From Calditrichia bacterium (GTDB lineage: Bacteria; Calditrichota; Calditrichia; Calditrichales; J004), in NCBI GenBank assembly GCA_020635035.1, contig JACKAO010000005.1:186001-250000 (forward strand): a stretch of 64,000 nucleotides of DNA, read 5' to 3'. Position 1 is the stretch's first letter; every line of letters starts with the position of its first letter. Both the position numbers and the translations under genes were made by a program. Below, in pieces: positions 10,236 to 19,712 of this stretch. Under the pieces are notes generated by a model, which ran no database searches, had not been told where the DNA came from, and saw only the letters and a program-made list of their open reading frames with translations.

Positions 10236-12377
10236 CTATTTGTCTTTCATCAGTTCAATATAACCCGGTTCTTCACGGATAGTATCAAGATCTGTGTCTC
10301 TTTTGAACCATTCATAATCCTGGTGACCTGCTTCAATGGATTTTTTCAATAGTTCAACTCCTTTTTGCTTGTCACCTATTCTTGAATAAAAACAAGCTGC
10401 ATTATAAATCATCAATGAATCATTAGGATTAAGCTCCAGGGCATTAGCAGCCTGAATTTTTGCATCTTCTATTTTATCTACTTGCGCCAGTGCAATGGCA
10501 TAGAACATCCGGGCCCTGGCATCATCCGGAAATTGTATCAAATATCTGGGATAAACCTGTAATTCTGCTTTTAGCAACTGGTCATAATTTTGCTTCTCAT
10601 TTAAACGCTCATAAATCATCAGCAAATCAGAATAAGCGACGTAAAAATCCGGATTAATCTCAATGACCCTGGTAAAATATTGCTGGGCTTCTTTATCCTG
10701 ATCCGTTGAATGATAAATTCTGCCTATGGTCCAATGCGCAATATAATTATGCGGGTCGAGATCAATTGCCTTTTTACTGCTTTCGAGAGCTTCATTATAT
10801 TCTTGTTTATTGAAATAACATAAACTCATTGAAGCGTAAGCTTCAGAAAGAGAAGAATCATACATTAACGCTTTCATACCGGATTCAATCGCTTTATCCA
10901 GCCATTCGCTTTTTTTATCAAAAACCTGGTATAATGTTGCAAAGGATTCACTTAATCCGGCATACGCATTGGCATAGCGCGGATCCAGTTCAAGGGCTTT
11001 TTCAAACAATTGAATTGCCACTTTTATTTTGGTCATACTTCGTTGATTAAGGAATTCACGTGCTCTAAGGTTGTAATCAAATGCTTCAGCATTGAGTGTT
11101 GCTCTTTTAGTCAGTGTAATTTTTTCCTGCGGAGAAAGTTTAAGCAGCAAGGCATCTGCTATTTGCTTTGAAACCTGTTCCTGGATATCAAAAACATCTT
11201 CCACCTTACCTTTGTATGTTTCCGACCACAACTGCGTGCCTTTAGCCACATCGATCAGTTGAACTGAAATACGCAGGTTATCCTGGAATTTACGCACACT
11301 ACCTTCCATGATGTAACGGGCCTCCAGCTCGCGTCCAATGGTTTTTATGTCCTTATTTGTGTCTTTGTACTGGGCCGTTGTGGTGCGTGATACCACACTC
11401 ATATCTTTTATCTTGGAAAGATTAATGATCAGCTCTTCTGCAAGGCCGGCCGCAAAGTAGTCCGCGTCTTTATCCGGGCTGATGTTTTCAAATGGCAATA
11501 CTGCAATAACCTTGCTGTCATCTTCTTTCTTTTCAGTAACACCACTCTTCAATTCCATCAAACTTTTTAGTACTTCGCCCGCATATTGAAAGCGATGCTT
11601 GGGATCTTTTTCCATCATTTTTAGCACAATATCATCAAGCTTTGTGGAAATAGTAGAATTCAGGGAACTGGGTTTTTCAGGTTTTTCGTTCACTATCACA
11701 TAGGTCCAGGCGCCTTTATGTTCTGCTTTTAAGGGAAGTTCTCCTGTCAACATTTCATAAAAGACAACCCCAAACGACCAAATGTCCGAACGATTATCAG
11801 CCGGATAACCCTGTGCCTGCTCAGGAGACATATATGCCAGCGTGCCAAGTGTGGTTCCTTCGACTGTAACAAGCGACTTATCAGCAATTTTTGCCAGACC
11901 AAAATCCATGATTTTAGCCTGGCCGTCTTCCGCAATCATGATATTGCTGCTTTTGATATCTCGGTGGATTATATTCTTCTTGTGTGCGGCCTGCAATCCC
12001 CTGGCAATCTGAATAGCAATGTCAATCGCCTGATCGACTGTCAGGCGTTTTTCTTCTATGATATCTTTCAGCTCATGTCCATTAATAAACTCCATAACAA
12101 TAAACCGTGTATTATCATCAGTTTTTGGTTTGGAATCTTCTTCAATGGCATGAATGGTAGCAATGTTTGGGTGGTTTAGAGCTGCAGCTGCCTGTGCTTC
12201 AACCATAAAGCGTTCGCCTTCTTTACTGTTTGCCATAATATGTTCCGGCAAAAATTTGATGGCAACATCACGCTGCAGCTTAGTATCAAAAGCTTTATAA
12301 ACAATGCCCATGCCGCCCTTGCCAACCTGTTCATCTATCTGGTAGTGAAGGATTTTTTTACCGAGCAAATGCTCCAT
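10236..12377 (-). CDS. Soluble serine/threonine kinase with TolB-like and TPR domains (kinase 5)
   Basis: 713 residues. Kinase domain about 10-278: GKGGMG, VAIKFLP, HRDIKSSNIM (138), DFG (158), AYMSPEQAQG. The TolB-like domain begins with VIAVLPFENISPDKDADYF and about seven TPRs follow. No transmembrane helix is visible. The whole sensor region aligns colinearly with kinase 4 (shared DVFDIQEQVSKQI, KALMYDSSLSEAYA, DYEW(I/F)KRDTDL), so the pair arose by duplication. The N-terminus (MEHLLGKKILHY) has a slightly different first few residues from the MIG start of its sisters. It lies 57 bases downstream of the cupredoxin-like gene. Confidence 0.95.
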   Translation of the reverse strand: MEHLLGKKILHYQIDEQVGKGGMGIVYKAFDTKLQRDVAIKFLPEHIMANSKEGERFMVEAQAAAALNHPNIATIHAIEEDSKPKTDDNTRFIVMEFINGHELKDIIEEKRLTVDQAIDIAIQIARGLQAAHKKNIIHRDIKSSNIMIAEDGQAKIMDFGLAKIADKSLVTVEGTTLGTLAYMSPEQAQGYPADNRSDIWSFGVVFYEMLTGELPLKAEHKGAWTYVIVNEKPEKPSSLNSTISTKLDDIVLKMMEKDPKHRFQYAGEVLKSLMELKSGVTEKKEDDSKVIAVLPFENISPDKDADYFAAGLAEELIINLSKIKDMSVVSRTTTAQYKDTNKDIKTIGRELEARYIMEGSVRKFQDNLRISVQLIDVAKGTQLWSETYKGKVEDVFDIQEQVSKQIADALLLKLSPQEKITLTKRATLNAEAFDYNLRAREFLNQRSMTKIKVAIQLFEKALELDPRYANAYAGLSESFATLYQVFDKKSEWLDKAIESGMKALMYDSSLSEAYASMSLCYFNKQEYNEALESSKKAIDLDPHNYIAHWTIGRIYHSTDQDKEAQQYFTRVIEINPDFYVAYSDLLMIYERLNEKQNYDQLLKAELQVYPRYLIQFPDDARARMFYAIALAQVDKIEDAKIQAANALELNPNDSLMIYNAACFYSRIGDKQKGVELLKKSIEAGHQDYEWFKRDTDLDTIREEPGYIELMKDK

Positions 12378-12434
12378 TTAAACTCTCCGAATTCTCCTAA
12401 AACAAAATTTTATTCAAAAATCAAAAAAGATATA

Positions 12435-12848
12435 TCAATTGTTTTCAACGATAATTATTGGAGGAGAATTTCCCTCTGCAAACTCCATATCCGCAGTACA
12501 AAAAACAGCGTAACTGTTCTCACCCACTTTGGCATTCGGGCCTATATTTAAACTAATCTTTTTACCGTCTTTTAAGGCATGTTTAAACTTCCCTACAAGT
12601 TTTTCATCCATAAATTGGAAATAAACATCTGTGCCCTCGGCAGTCCAGGTTATTTTTTGCCCTTTTTTTGCTTTGACGTGGGTAATTGTTGAATCGGTTG
12701 CATCAAAAACCTTCCACTTACCGTCTATCTTCTTGATAACGATATCCACTTCATTCTTTGGCAACGCAGATGCATCGTTTACTGCAAGCATATTTATTGC
12801 AAACATTATTATTATGAGCATCAGTAATGCCTGAATATATTTCTTCAT
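12435..12848 (-). CDS. Secreted small cupredoxin-like protein
   Basis: 137 residues with a signal peptide (MKKYIQALLMLIIIMFAINM...; cleavage around DASA|LPK). The mature part of about 105 residues has the order expected of a cupredoxin beta sandwich: VKAKKGQKITWTAEGTDVYFQF in the first half and KVGENSYAVFC near the end. Cys and a following Met (CTADM) are present, but the two His of a type-1 copper site are not evident, so copper binding is doubtful. A strong AGGGGG precedes the ATG. It sits between kinases 6 and 5, 17 bases after kinase 6, and is probably co-transcribed. It could be an exported ligand or partner of the array (inference). The fold assignment rests on pattern only. Confidence 0.75.
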   Translation of the reverse strand: MKKYIQALLMLIIIMFAINMLAVNDASALPKNEVDIVIKKIDGKWKVFDATDSTITHVKAKKGQKITWTAEGTDVYFQFMDEKLVGKFKHALKDGKKISLNIGPNAKVGENSYAVFCTADMEFAEGNSPPIIIVENN

Positions 12849-12865
12849 TTATACCCCCTGGTTGA

Positions 12866-15424
12866 TTAACCTTTAATCTGTAATTTATATTTTGGATCGT
12901 TTACAACATTGATTAACTCGGGCTGGCTTTCAATTTCGCCCAGACTATAACCTTCCTTAACTGCTTTTACCAGCCATTCAATAGCTTTGTCTCTTTCTCC
13001 CAGCTGTTCATATGTTGTACCACTTACATAGGCAACATATGCATTATTTTGATCTTGCTGCTGGGCCTCTTTGAGATAGCTTAATGCTTTTTCTTTCTGT
13101 CCGAGCATGGAATAATAACCGGCAATATCAGCAACAACATCACTGACAGATGGATTAACATTTCTTATCTCTTCAGCAAGATCGATCGCTTTTTGATAAA
13201 TAGATGGTGCTTTGGTTTTATTTTTGGTTGACCGGAAATATGCCGATGCCAGGTTTCCCCAGATCCGGTAATCCGCTTTGTTTAATTCAAGCGCCATTTC
13301 GTACATATAGGCAGCTTCATCATATTTTTGTTCAATATAATAGAGTGTGCCAAGGTTGGAACAAACCCGGTAAGTTTTCTTTATATCAAGTGATTTTTCA
13401 AACATTTCTTTGGCTTCAGGCAAACGTTTGATCATATAATATATCCCGCCAAGATTGCTGTAACCACGTGCATTATCGGGGGTTAATTTTATTACCTGGC
13501 GAAATTGGGTTATAGCTTCTTCATATTTTCCCTGTTTAAAATAAAGCACACCTAATGCATTATACCCGCCCCAATAATCGGGTTTTAATGCTATCGCTCT
13601 CTTATAAACAGATTCAGCTTTATCCATTTGCTGCTGCGCTTCATAAGCTGCAGCAGTGCCACGCAAAGCAGCTGCGTTGGTGGGATCATTGGCCAGGGCA
13701 CGGTCAAACACATCAATTGCTTCACGATACCTTCCTGTACCCGCATAAACCAAACCAAGACTATTATTTGCCTCCGGTAAATCCGCGTTGATTCTTATAG
13801 CTTTTTCACTTGCAGAATTGGCCAGATCTATCCATTTTTTTTCACGCTGGGATTCGTACAATCGCCAATAGGATTCACCCAATCCGGCATATGCTAATGC
13901 ATAAGAAGAATCCAGTTCAACTGCCTGGCTGAACAGTTTAACAGCGGTTTCAAGATTATTATTGCTTTCATAACGCTGCAGATAACCAATCCCCTGTAAA
14001 TAAAATTCGTAAGCACCGGGAACAGTTGTCGTTCCAGCACTGATAATCTTAACAGATTCCGGATTTAGCTGAATTTTGATCAATTTTAACAGTTCAGTAA
14101 CAGATTTATCCTGCAATGAAGCAAGCTTGTTGGAAGAAACGTCAATAACTGCAGAATTCAGCTGACGCATTTCTGCCGCATCAATCAAATTGATTGTAAG
14201 CCGGATAAGATCCTTCATTATCTGCAGGCTGCCGGATACCACCAAATTTACGCCAAAAGCAATCTGTGCATCTTTGGCACTCTGTACTTTGTTTCTCCTG
14301 ATCTCGCTAGCCGGTACCACCCATAACGTGCCGTGAAACTGTTCCATCTGTGTAAGTTTACTGGTCATTGTTTCAACCAGACCATCACAAAATGCCGTTT
14401 TTTCCGGATCACCATTGATCATTTCAAAAGGAAGCACAGCCACATGCTGCTCAGAAGGAAGGCTGGTAAACCATTTGTCGTAATTTTTAAAAATGATCCA
14501 TACTAAGGCTAAAACCACTATAATTACAGTAAAAGGAATAGCATATTTTTTTTTGACTGGTTCTTTTTGAATCAATGGTTTTAAAGGTATTTCTTTTGTT
14601 ACAGAGTCAGATCCGTTATGCAAATCATCTATCAATTGCTGAAGATCCTGATAGCGTTCCTGCGGATTTTTTTTAAGACATCTCTGATATATATTCTGAA
14701 ACAAAGCACTCTCTGCATCAGATAATTCAATCAGTGTAGGGGCATCTTCGTTAAGAATTGAATAAAATACTGCCTGCTCGTAAGCTCCCCGGAAAGGCAG
14801 TTGTTTTGTTAAAAGTTCGCAGATTATAACACCCAAAGCCCATATATCTGTTGCAGGACTGACTTCTTCTGCCCTGATTTGTTCCGGTGCCATATAACCG
14901 GTTGTACCAACGGTTGCCCCAACCTGGGTCAACTCTTCACCACCGCTAATTTTTGCCAGGCCAAAATCCATTATTTTTACCTGCCCCGCAGCAGTAACCA
15001 TAATATTACTACTCTTAATATCACGATGGACGATGCCTTTGGAGTGTGCAGCTTTCAGGCCTTCAGCAATCTGTAAAATTATCTTTTCTGGATTTAAATT
15101 TTTATCTGGACGGCTAATTTTGTCATTTTCAATCAGTGTCTTTAATTCTGAACCTTCAACATATTCCATTGCAATAAAAATGTAATCATCTGTCTCTTCT
15201 ATGGCATAAATTGAAGCAATATTTGGATGATTAAGCGCTGCTGCTGCCTGAGCTTCTGCTTTAAAACGTCTGCGGTCATCTGCAAGGCTGGCGATGTGCA
15301 CAGGTAAAAACTTAAGGGCAACTTTACGATTTAATTTTTTATCATCAGCAAGATATACCACCCCCATTCCGCCGGCACCAAGCTGCTCAATAATATGATA
15401 GTGCAAAATGGTTTTATTAACCAT
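12866..15424 (-). CDS. Membrane serine/threonine kinase with TolB-like and TPR sensor (kinase 6)
   Basis: 852 residues. Kinase domain about 8-270 with GAGGMG, VALKFLP, HRDIKSSNIM (133), DFG (153) and GYMAPEQ. A transmembrane helix is at about 294-312. Then comes HVAVLPFEMINGD, a divergent TolB-like domain (the usual YFADG reads AFCDG), and about ten TPRs, the longest TPR stretch in the array. The sensor is probably periplasmic. The ATG at 15424 has an AAGG about seven bases upstream. The gap of 140 bases to kinase 7 could hold its own promoter. Role unknown beyond signalling. Confidence 0.94.
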   Translation of the reverse strand: MVNKTILHYHIIEQLGAGGMGVVYLADDKKLNRKVALKFLPVHIASLADDRRRFKAEAQAAAALNHPNIASIYAIEETDDYIFIAMEYVEGSELKTLIENDKISRPDKNLNPEKIILQIAEGLKAAHSKGIVHRDIKSSNIMVTAAGQVKIMDFGLAKISGGEELTQVGATVGTTGYMAPEQIRAEEVSPATDIWALGVIICELLTKQLPFRGAYEQAVFYSILNEDAPTLIELSDAESALFQNIYQRCLKKNPQERYQDLQQLIDDLHNGSDSVTKEIPLKPLIQKEPVKKKYAIPFTVIIVVLALVWIIFKNYDKWFTSLPSEQHVAVLPFEMINGDPEKTAFCDGLVETMTSKLTQMEQFHGTLWVVPASEIRRNKVQSAKDAQIAFGVNLVVSGSLQIMKDLIRLTINLIDAAEMRQLNSAVIDVSSNKLASLQDKSVTELLKLIKIQLNPESVKIISAGTTTVPGAYEFYLQGIGYLQRYESNNNLETAVKLFSQAVELDSSYALAYAGLGESYWRLYESQREKKWIDLANSASEKAIRINADLPEANNSLGLVYAGTGRYREAIDVFDRALANDPTNAAALRGTAAAYEAQQQMDKAESVYKRAIALKPDYWGGYNALGVLYFKQGKYEEAITQFRQVIKLTPDNARGYSNLGGIYYMIKRLPEAKEMFEKSLDIKKTYRVCSNLGTLYYIEQKYDEAAYMYEMALELNKADYRIWGNLASAYFRSTKNKTKAPSIYQKAIDLAEEIRNVNPSVSDVVADIAGYYSMLGQKEKALSYLKEAQQQDQNNAYVAYVSGTTYEQLGERDKAIEWLVKAVKEGYSLGEIESQPELINVVNDPKYKLQIKG

Positions 15425-15564
15425 AAAGATACCTTAATAAATTTCAGATTGGGAAAGACAACACTATAAATTGCTGAAACAAAAACGTAAACGGAACTAA
15501 CCAGTTAAAAATTTCTATAATAGTGCAAAATTACTTTATTGAATGAAAAATCTTGTAAAATTAA

Positions 15565-17841
15565 TTAATCCGATTTTAAACCAAGTTTTTCTATGAGTTT
15601 CTTAGTCCGCGGATCACCGAGAATTTTTTTAAACCAGGGATCCGTTGCCAGATAAATCAGTCTGTATGATTTTTCTTTGTAGGCTTTATAAAGCCATTCA
15701 ATAGCCAGATCCGTTTTAAACAGGCAGGCATAAAAAGCAGCAATGGAATACATGGAATAGGCGCTTGTAATTTCATTATCGATTGTATCCTGGATTTGCC
15801 TGTAAATCTCAAGAGCATCATTTATTTCACCACACATGGCATAAACACATCCCAGTTCAGCCTGCAAAGCAACACTGTCGCCCGAAATTGAAATCGCTTT
15901 TTTCATGGATTGTATGGCTTTTTTATGGTCGGATACCTGGGCATAAGCCCAGCCTGAAAAATAATAGACAACCGCAAAATTTTCATTAAAAGCAAGCGTT
16001 TCTTCATATTTTTCGATGGCTTTTTTATATTCACCGGAAAAATAATAAACCAGCCCGGCCGTTGTATTTATGATCAGCGACAAAGGATCTATTTCAAGTG
16101 CTTTGTTAATCTCAATAATCGCTTCTTTATATCTTAAATGGGGCACAAGAAAATTTATTGCATACCAGTGATGCGAAATGGCGTAATCCGCACTAAGCCT
16201 TTGCGCCAGCCCAAATTCTTTTTCAGCACCCGGCCAATCCCATTCGTAAACAGATTTGATACAAGCCAAGGCTGTATGGGCCTGAGCAAGTTTATCATTT
16301 ATAGTCAGTGCTTTTTCTGCTGCCTGTCGTGCTTTTGGAAAAGCTTCATTAGGAGTCAGGTAATTATAATCGCCAAAAATGATGTAAGCATCGGCGAGAG
16401 CGGCATAGGCAAGTGCAAAATCCGGATCTGATTCAATAGCAGAATCAAGAAATTCTATACAGCGGATTAAATCGCTTTCAGTGCGTTTATTCCAGAAAAA
16501 ACGTGCCTTAAGATATTGGTTATAGGCAAAAGTATTCGGGACTGGTTGTTTATTAAATGTTTCCTTTTCACGATTCAACAAATTTACTTTTAAAGCATCT
16601 GCAACATTTTTTGCAATATCGGATTGTATGGCAAAAATATCCTTAAACTCCCGGTCATAGTCCTGTGACCATAACAACTCTTCGCTTTGTGCATCAATCA
16701 ATTGAACCGAAATTCTTAATTGGTTTAATGATTTTCGGACACTGCCCTGCAGAATTGTTCCGGCATGAAGCTCACTTCCAATCTGGCCGATATTTTTTTG
16801 AGATCCTTTATATTGCATAACTGATGTACGGGCGATTATCCGTAGTTCACCAATCCTTGACAGGGTTGAAATCAATTCTTCTGTCATGCCATCTGCAAAG
16901 TACTCATCATCTTTTTCTGAGCTGATATTTGTAAAGGGAAGAACAGCGACCCGTTTATGTTCAATAATGGCTGTTTTAGTTTCTGTTTTAGAAGTATCTG
17001 GTGTGGTAAACGATTTTAAAGTTGAAATTAACTGATCTAAATTTTTAAGGCGTTTATTTTTGTCTTTTGTAAGGCACTCAAGAATAATTGATTTAACAGC
17101 AGGTGGCGCAAGTGCCAAACGTTGTTCCGCATCGATAGGTTCTTCATTTAAAATGGCATAAGAAACAGCCTGTTCGTAAGCACCTTCAAAAGGCAATTTT
17201 CCACTAAATAATTCAAACAATACAACACCCAGTGCCCAGATGTCAGTAAGATAGTCAACATCCAACCCGGATGTTTGCTCAGGCGACATATAACCCACCG
17301 TGCCTAAGGTAGATTTATTTTCTGTGGCAATTTTACTGTCACCGATCTGTGCCAATCCGAAATCCATAATTTTTACTTTACCACTTTCCGTAACCATGAT
17401 ATTATTTGATTTGATATCGCGGTGGATTATTCCTTTACTGTGAGCGGCAAGCAACCCTTCTGTAATTTGAATAGCAATATCTGTGAACATTGAAATTTTT
17501 GCTTGTTTTATTTTGGTATTTGATTGGATTTTATTCCAGGAATCTTCAATAATATCTTTCAATTCCAGGCCTTCAATAAACTCCATAACCAGGAATATCC
17601 GGCCTTCAGATTCTTCTATTGCGTGAATGGTTGCTATGTTGGGATGGTTTAATGCGGCTGTTGCCTGAGCTTCGGTTAGAAAACGCGAATATTCTGTATC
17701 AGACGCAGAAATTCTATTGGGGAAGAACTTAATAGCCACATATCTCTTAAGCTTTAAATCTTCAGCTTTATAAACAATTCCCATACCACCTTCTCCGATT
17801 TTTTCAAGAATGCGGTAATGAAGAATCGATTGTCCGATCAT
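15565..17841 (-). CDS. Soluble serine/threonine kinase with TolB-like and TPR domains (kinase 7)
   Basis: 758 residues. Kinase domain about 8-285 with GEGGMG, VAIKFFP, HRDIKSNNIM (140), DFGLAQ (160) and GYMSPEQTSG, so catalytically complete. An insert of about 20 Lys/Ile-rich residues (about 102-118) precedes the catalytic helix. RVAVLPFTNISSEKDDEYFADGMTEELI opens the TolB-like domain, with no transmembrane helix between; about seven TPRs follow. First kinase after the RsbU/STAS pair, separated from rsbU by 114 bases. Confidence 0.95.
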   Translation of the reverse strand: MIGQSILHYRILEKIGEGGMGIVYKAEDLKLKRYVAIKFFPNRISASDTEYSRFLTEAQATAALNHPNIATIHAIEESEGRIFLVMEFIEGLELKDIIEDSWNKIQSNTKIKQAKISMFTDIAIQITEGLLAAHSKGIIHRDIKSNNIMVTESGKVKIMDFGLAQIGDSKIATENKSTLGTVGYMSPEQTSGLDVDYLTDIWALGVVLFELFSGKLPFEGAYEQAVSYAILNEEPIDAEQRLALAPPAVKSIILECLTKDKNKRLKNLDQLISTLKSFTTPDTSKTETKTAIIEHKRVAVLPFTNISSEKDDEYFADGMTEELISTLSRIGELRIIARTSVMQYKGSQKNIGQIGSELHAGTILQGSVRKSLNQLRISVQLIDAQSEELLWSQDYDREFKDIFAIQSDIAKNVADALKVNLLNREKETFNKQPVPNTFAYNQYLKARFFWNKRTESDLIRCIEFLDSAIESDPDFALAYAALADAYIIFGDYNYLTPNEAFPKARQAAEKALTINDKLAQAHTALACIKSVYEWDWPGAEKEFGLAQRLSADYAISHHWYAINFLVPHLRYKEAIIEINKALEIDPLSLIINTTAGLVYYFSGEYKKAIEKYEETLAFNENFAVVYYFSGWAYAQVSDHKKAIQSMKKAISISGDSVALQAELGCVYAMCGEINDALEIYRQIQDTIDNEITSAYSMYSIAAFYACLFKTDLAIEWLYKAYKEKSYRLIYLATDPWFKKILGDPRTKKLIEKLGLKSD

Positions 17842-17955
17842 TTAATATCCGGCGATAAATTCAATATCATTGTTTTTAAAGCACTTTAACGAAATACAAA
17901 GTTTAATATTTCAGAATATAAGTTATTATAAGGAAGGAGTTTGTTAAAGCCTGAC

Positions 17956-19242
17956 TTAATTTTTTTTAAGAACAATCATGGTTATATCATCCATTTGTTC
18001 TGCACCGCTGGCATGATTATCAATGGCTTCAAGAATAGCATCAAGAATTTCCCGGGCACTTTTGTCCTGATTGTTTTTTACGATACTTTTTACATTGTCA
18101 AGACCAAATTCATCTTCATTACGATTCATTGCTTCCGTTACACCATCCGTATAAATAACAAGAATCTGGTTTTGATTAAAAGTCATTGAATATTTCTGAT
18201 AGTCAAAATGTTGCAGAAATCCAAGCGGAACACCGCCAGTTTGTAATTCCTGAAATGATCCGCTATTGTAGTCTAAAGGTTTATCATGTCCGGCATTACA
18301 ATAGTCAAACACATTGTTTTTAACATCCAGTATACCGAGAAAAAAAGTAATAAATTTATCTGAAGTCGTTGTTGCATGAATAAGTGTGTTTGTTTGCTGA
18401 ACAATAAGCGCAGGATCATGATTACTAAGCATCAAAGAGCGAATCGTTGCCTGAAGATTTGACATTAACAACGCTGCTGGCATCCCTTTTCCGGAGACAT
18501 CCCCGAAACAAAATGCAAATTTATGTTCATCAATTTTGATAACATCATAATAATCACCGCCAACTTCTTTAGCAGGAATGTTACTTGCAGCAACCTGGTA
18601 GCCTTTAATATCCGGCAAATTACTTGGCAGAAGTTTCTGTTGTATCAAACCAGAAATGCGTAATTCTTCGGTTACAGAAAGCAGTTTCTTTTCTTCTTCA
18701 AGTAAGCGGGCATTTTCGATAACCTGTGACGACTCGGTAGCAATAATAGATAGTAAACGTAAATCATTCTTATCAAATGATTCATTATTTCGCTTATTAA
18801 AAAGAGACAGGACACCGATTAATTTTCCTTTATACATCATAGCTACACAAATAAGTGATTTGTAGGGGATGTCATTTCCAAGAAAAGCAAAACGTGTATC
18901 CTGAGAGATGTCATTAATGATTAGTGGTTCTTTTTTGGCAAGCATCCATCCGATAAGCTGTTGGTCCAGCCTGAACGGTATTCTGCCAGCATCCGAATCA
19001 TATTGCCTAACCATTGTTTGCAGCGGAGCAGCCATTTCCTGATGCGAGATCAGTGAAATATTACCCTGATCAACATTAAAATGAGTTATACATTTTTTTA
19101 CAATAGTCTCAATAATCCGGTCCAGATCAATAGTTGAACTTATGGTTGTAGCTATTTCATTTAAAATAGCCAGTTCCTGAATACCGGTTTTAAGTCTTTC
19201 GTAATCTGCTTTTAGGCGCTCGAATTCCTGTTCGCTAACCAT
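17956..19242 (-). CDS. RsbU-type PP2C serine phosphatase with GAF domain
   Basis: 428 residues. A short N-terminal coiled coil (about 1-35) is followed by a GAF domain (about 38-178) and a SpoIIE/RsbU PP2C domain (about 205-428) with the metal-binding signatures VGGDYYDV, FGDVSGKGMPAA and YTDGVTEAMN. The family dephosphorylates STAS-domain anti-sigma antagonists in partner-switching pathways, with the GAF domain sensing a small molecule or partner. The gene follows the STAS gene by 23 bases, so they are an operon. An AGGAAAT precedes the ATG. Being next to the kinase array, it may also counteract the kinases (inference). Confidence 0.93.
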   Translation of the reverse strand: MVSEQEFERLKADYERLKTGIQELAILNEIATTISSTIDLDRIIETIVKKCITHFNVDQGNISLISHQEMAAPLQTMVRQYDSDAGRIPFRLDQQLIGWMLAKKEPLIINDISQDTRFAFLGNDIPYKSLICVAMMYKGKLIGVLSLFNKRNNESFDKNDLRLLSIIATESSQVIENARLLEEEKKLLSVTEELRISGLIQQKLLPSNLPDIKGYQVAASNIPAKEVGGDYYDVIKIDEHKFAFCFGDVSGKGMPAALLMSNLQATIRSLMLSNHDPALIVQQTNTLIHATTTSDKFITFFLGILDVKNNVFDYCNAGHDKPLDYNSGSFQELQTGGVPLGFLQHFDYQKYSMTFNQNQILVIYTDGVTEAMNRNEDEFGLDNVKSIVKNNQDKSAREILDAILEAIDNHASGAEQMDDITMIVLKKN

Positions 19243-19265
19243 ATTTCCTGTTTTAAAAAATTGTA

Positions 19266-19604
19266 TTAAGAGAAGCTTTTGACAGCATCATCAACATTAT
19301 CAAATGTTTCAAAGATATTAATTAATTGTGTAAGCACCAGAACGCTGTTTACTTTTTCGGATATTCTGGCAAGACAAAAACGCCCACCCGAATTGCTTAC
19401 AGTGGTATGGCTGCGCATTATAGCGCCTATCCCGAGACTATTCATCCATTTTACACCATCCAAATCAAGAACAATTTTATTGATCTTTTGTCCAAGCATG
19501 GCGCGTACTTCATCCTGCAACTCATCTGTTTCAGGCAATCCCATTAATTTTCCTTTTAATGAAATAACCCCAACATCACCATAAATTTTATCTTTGAATT
19601 TCAT
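19266..19604 (-). CDS. STAS-domain anti-sigma factor antagonist (RsbV/SpoIIAA-like)
   Basis: 112 residues, the usual length. A single STAS domain with VLDLDGVKWMNSLGIGAI carries the phosphorylatable Ser (about 56) in the M-N-S-L-G context used by SpoIIAA/RsbV proteins. When unphosphorylated, such proteins sequester an anti-sigma kinase. It is paired with the PP2C phosphatase just downstream. No RsbW-like kinase adjoins it; the nearest is at 32368-32919. A GGGAG Shine-Dalgarno precedes the ATG. Confidence 0.92.
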   Translation of the reverse strand: MKFKDKIYGDVGVISLKGKLMGLPETDELQDEVRAMLGQKINKIVLDLDGVKWMNSLGIGAIMRSHTTVSNSGGRFCLARISEKVNSVLVLTQLINIFETFDNVDDAVKSFS

Positions 19605-19712
19605 AGCTCCCTCTGAAATATGTTTTATGATTTGTCTTGTGAGTGGTTAGAACCGTAATATCAATCATTCAAGGCAAAATGTCAAACAATCCTATATTCT
19701 TAAATATACTGT

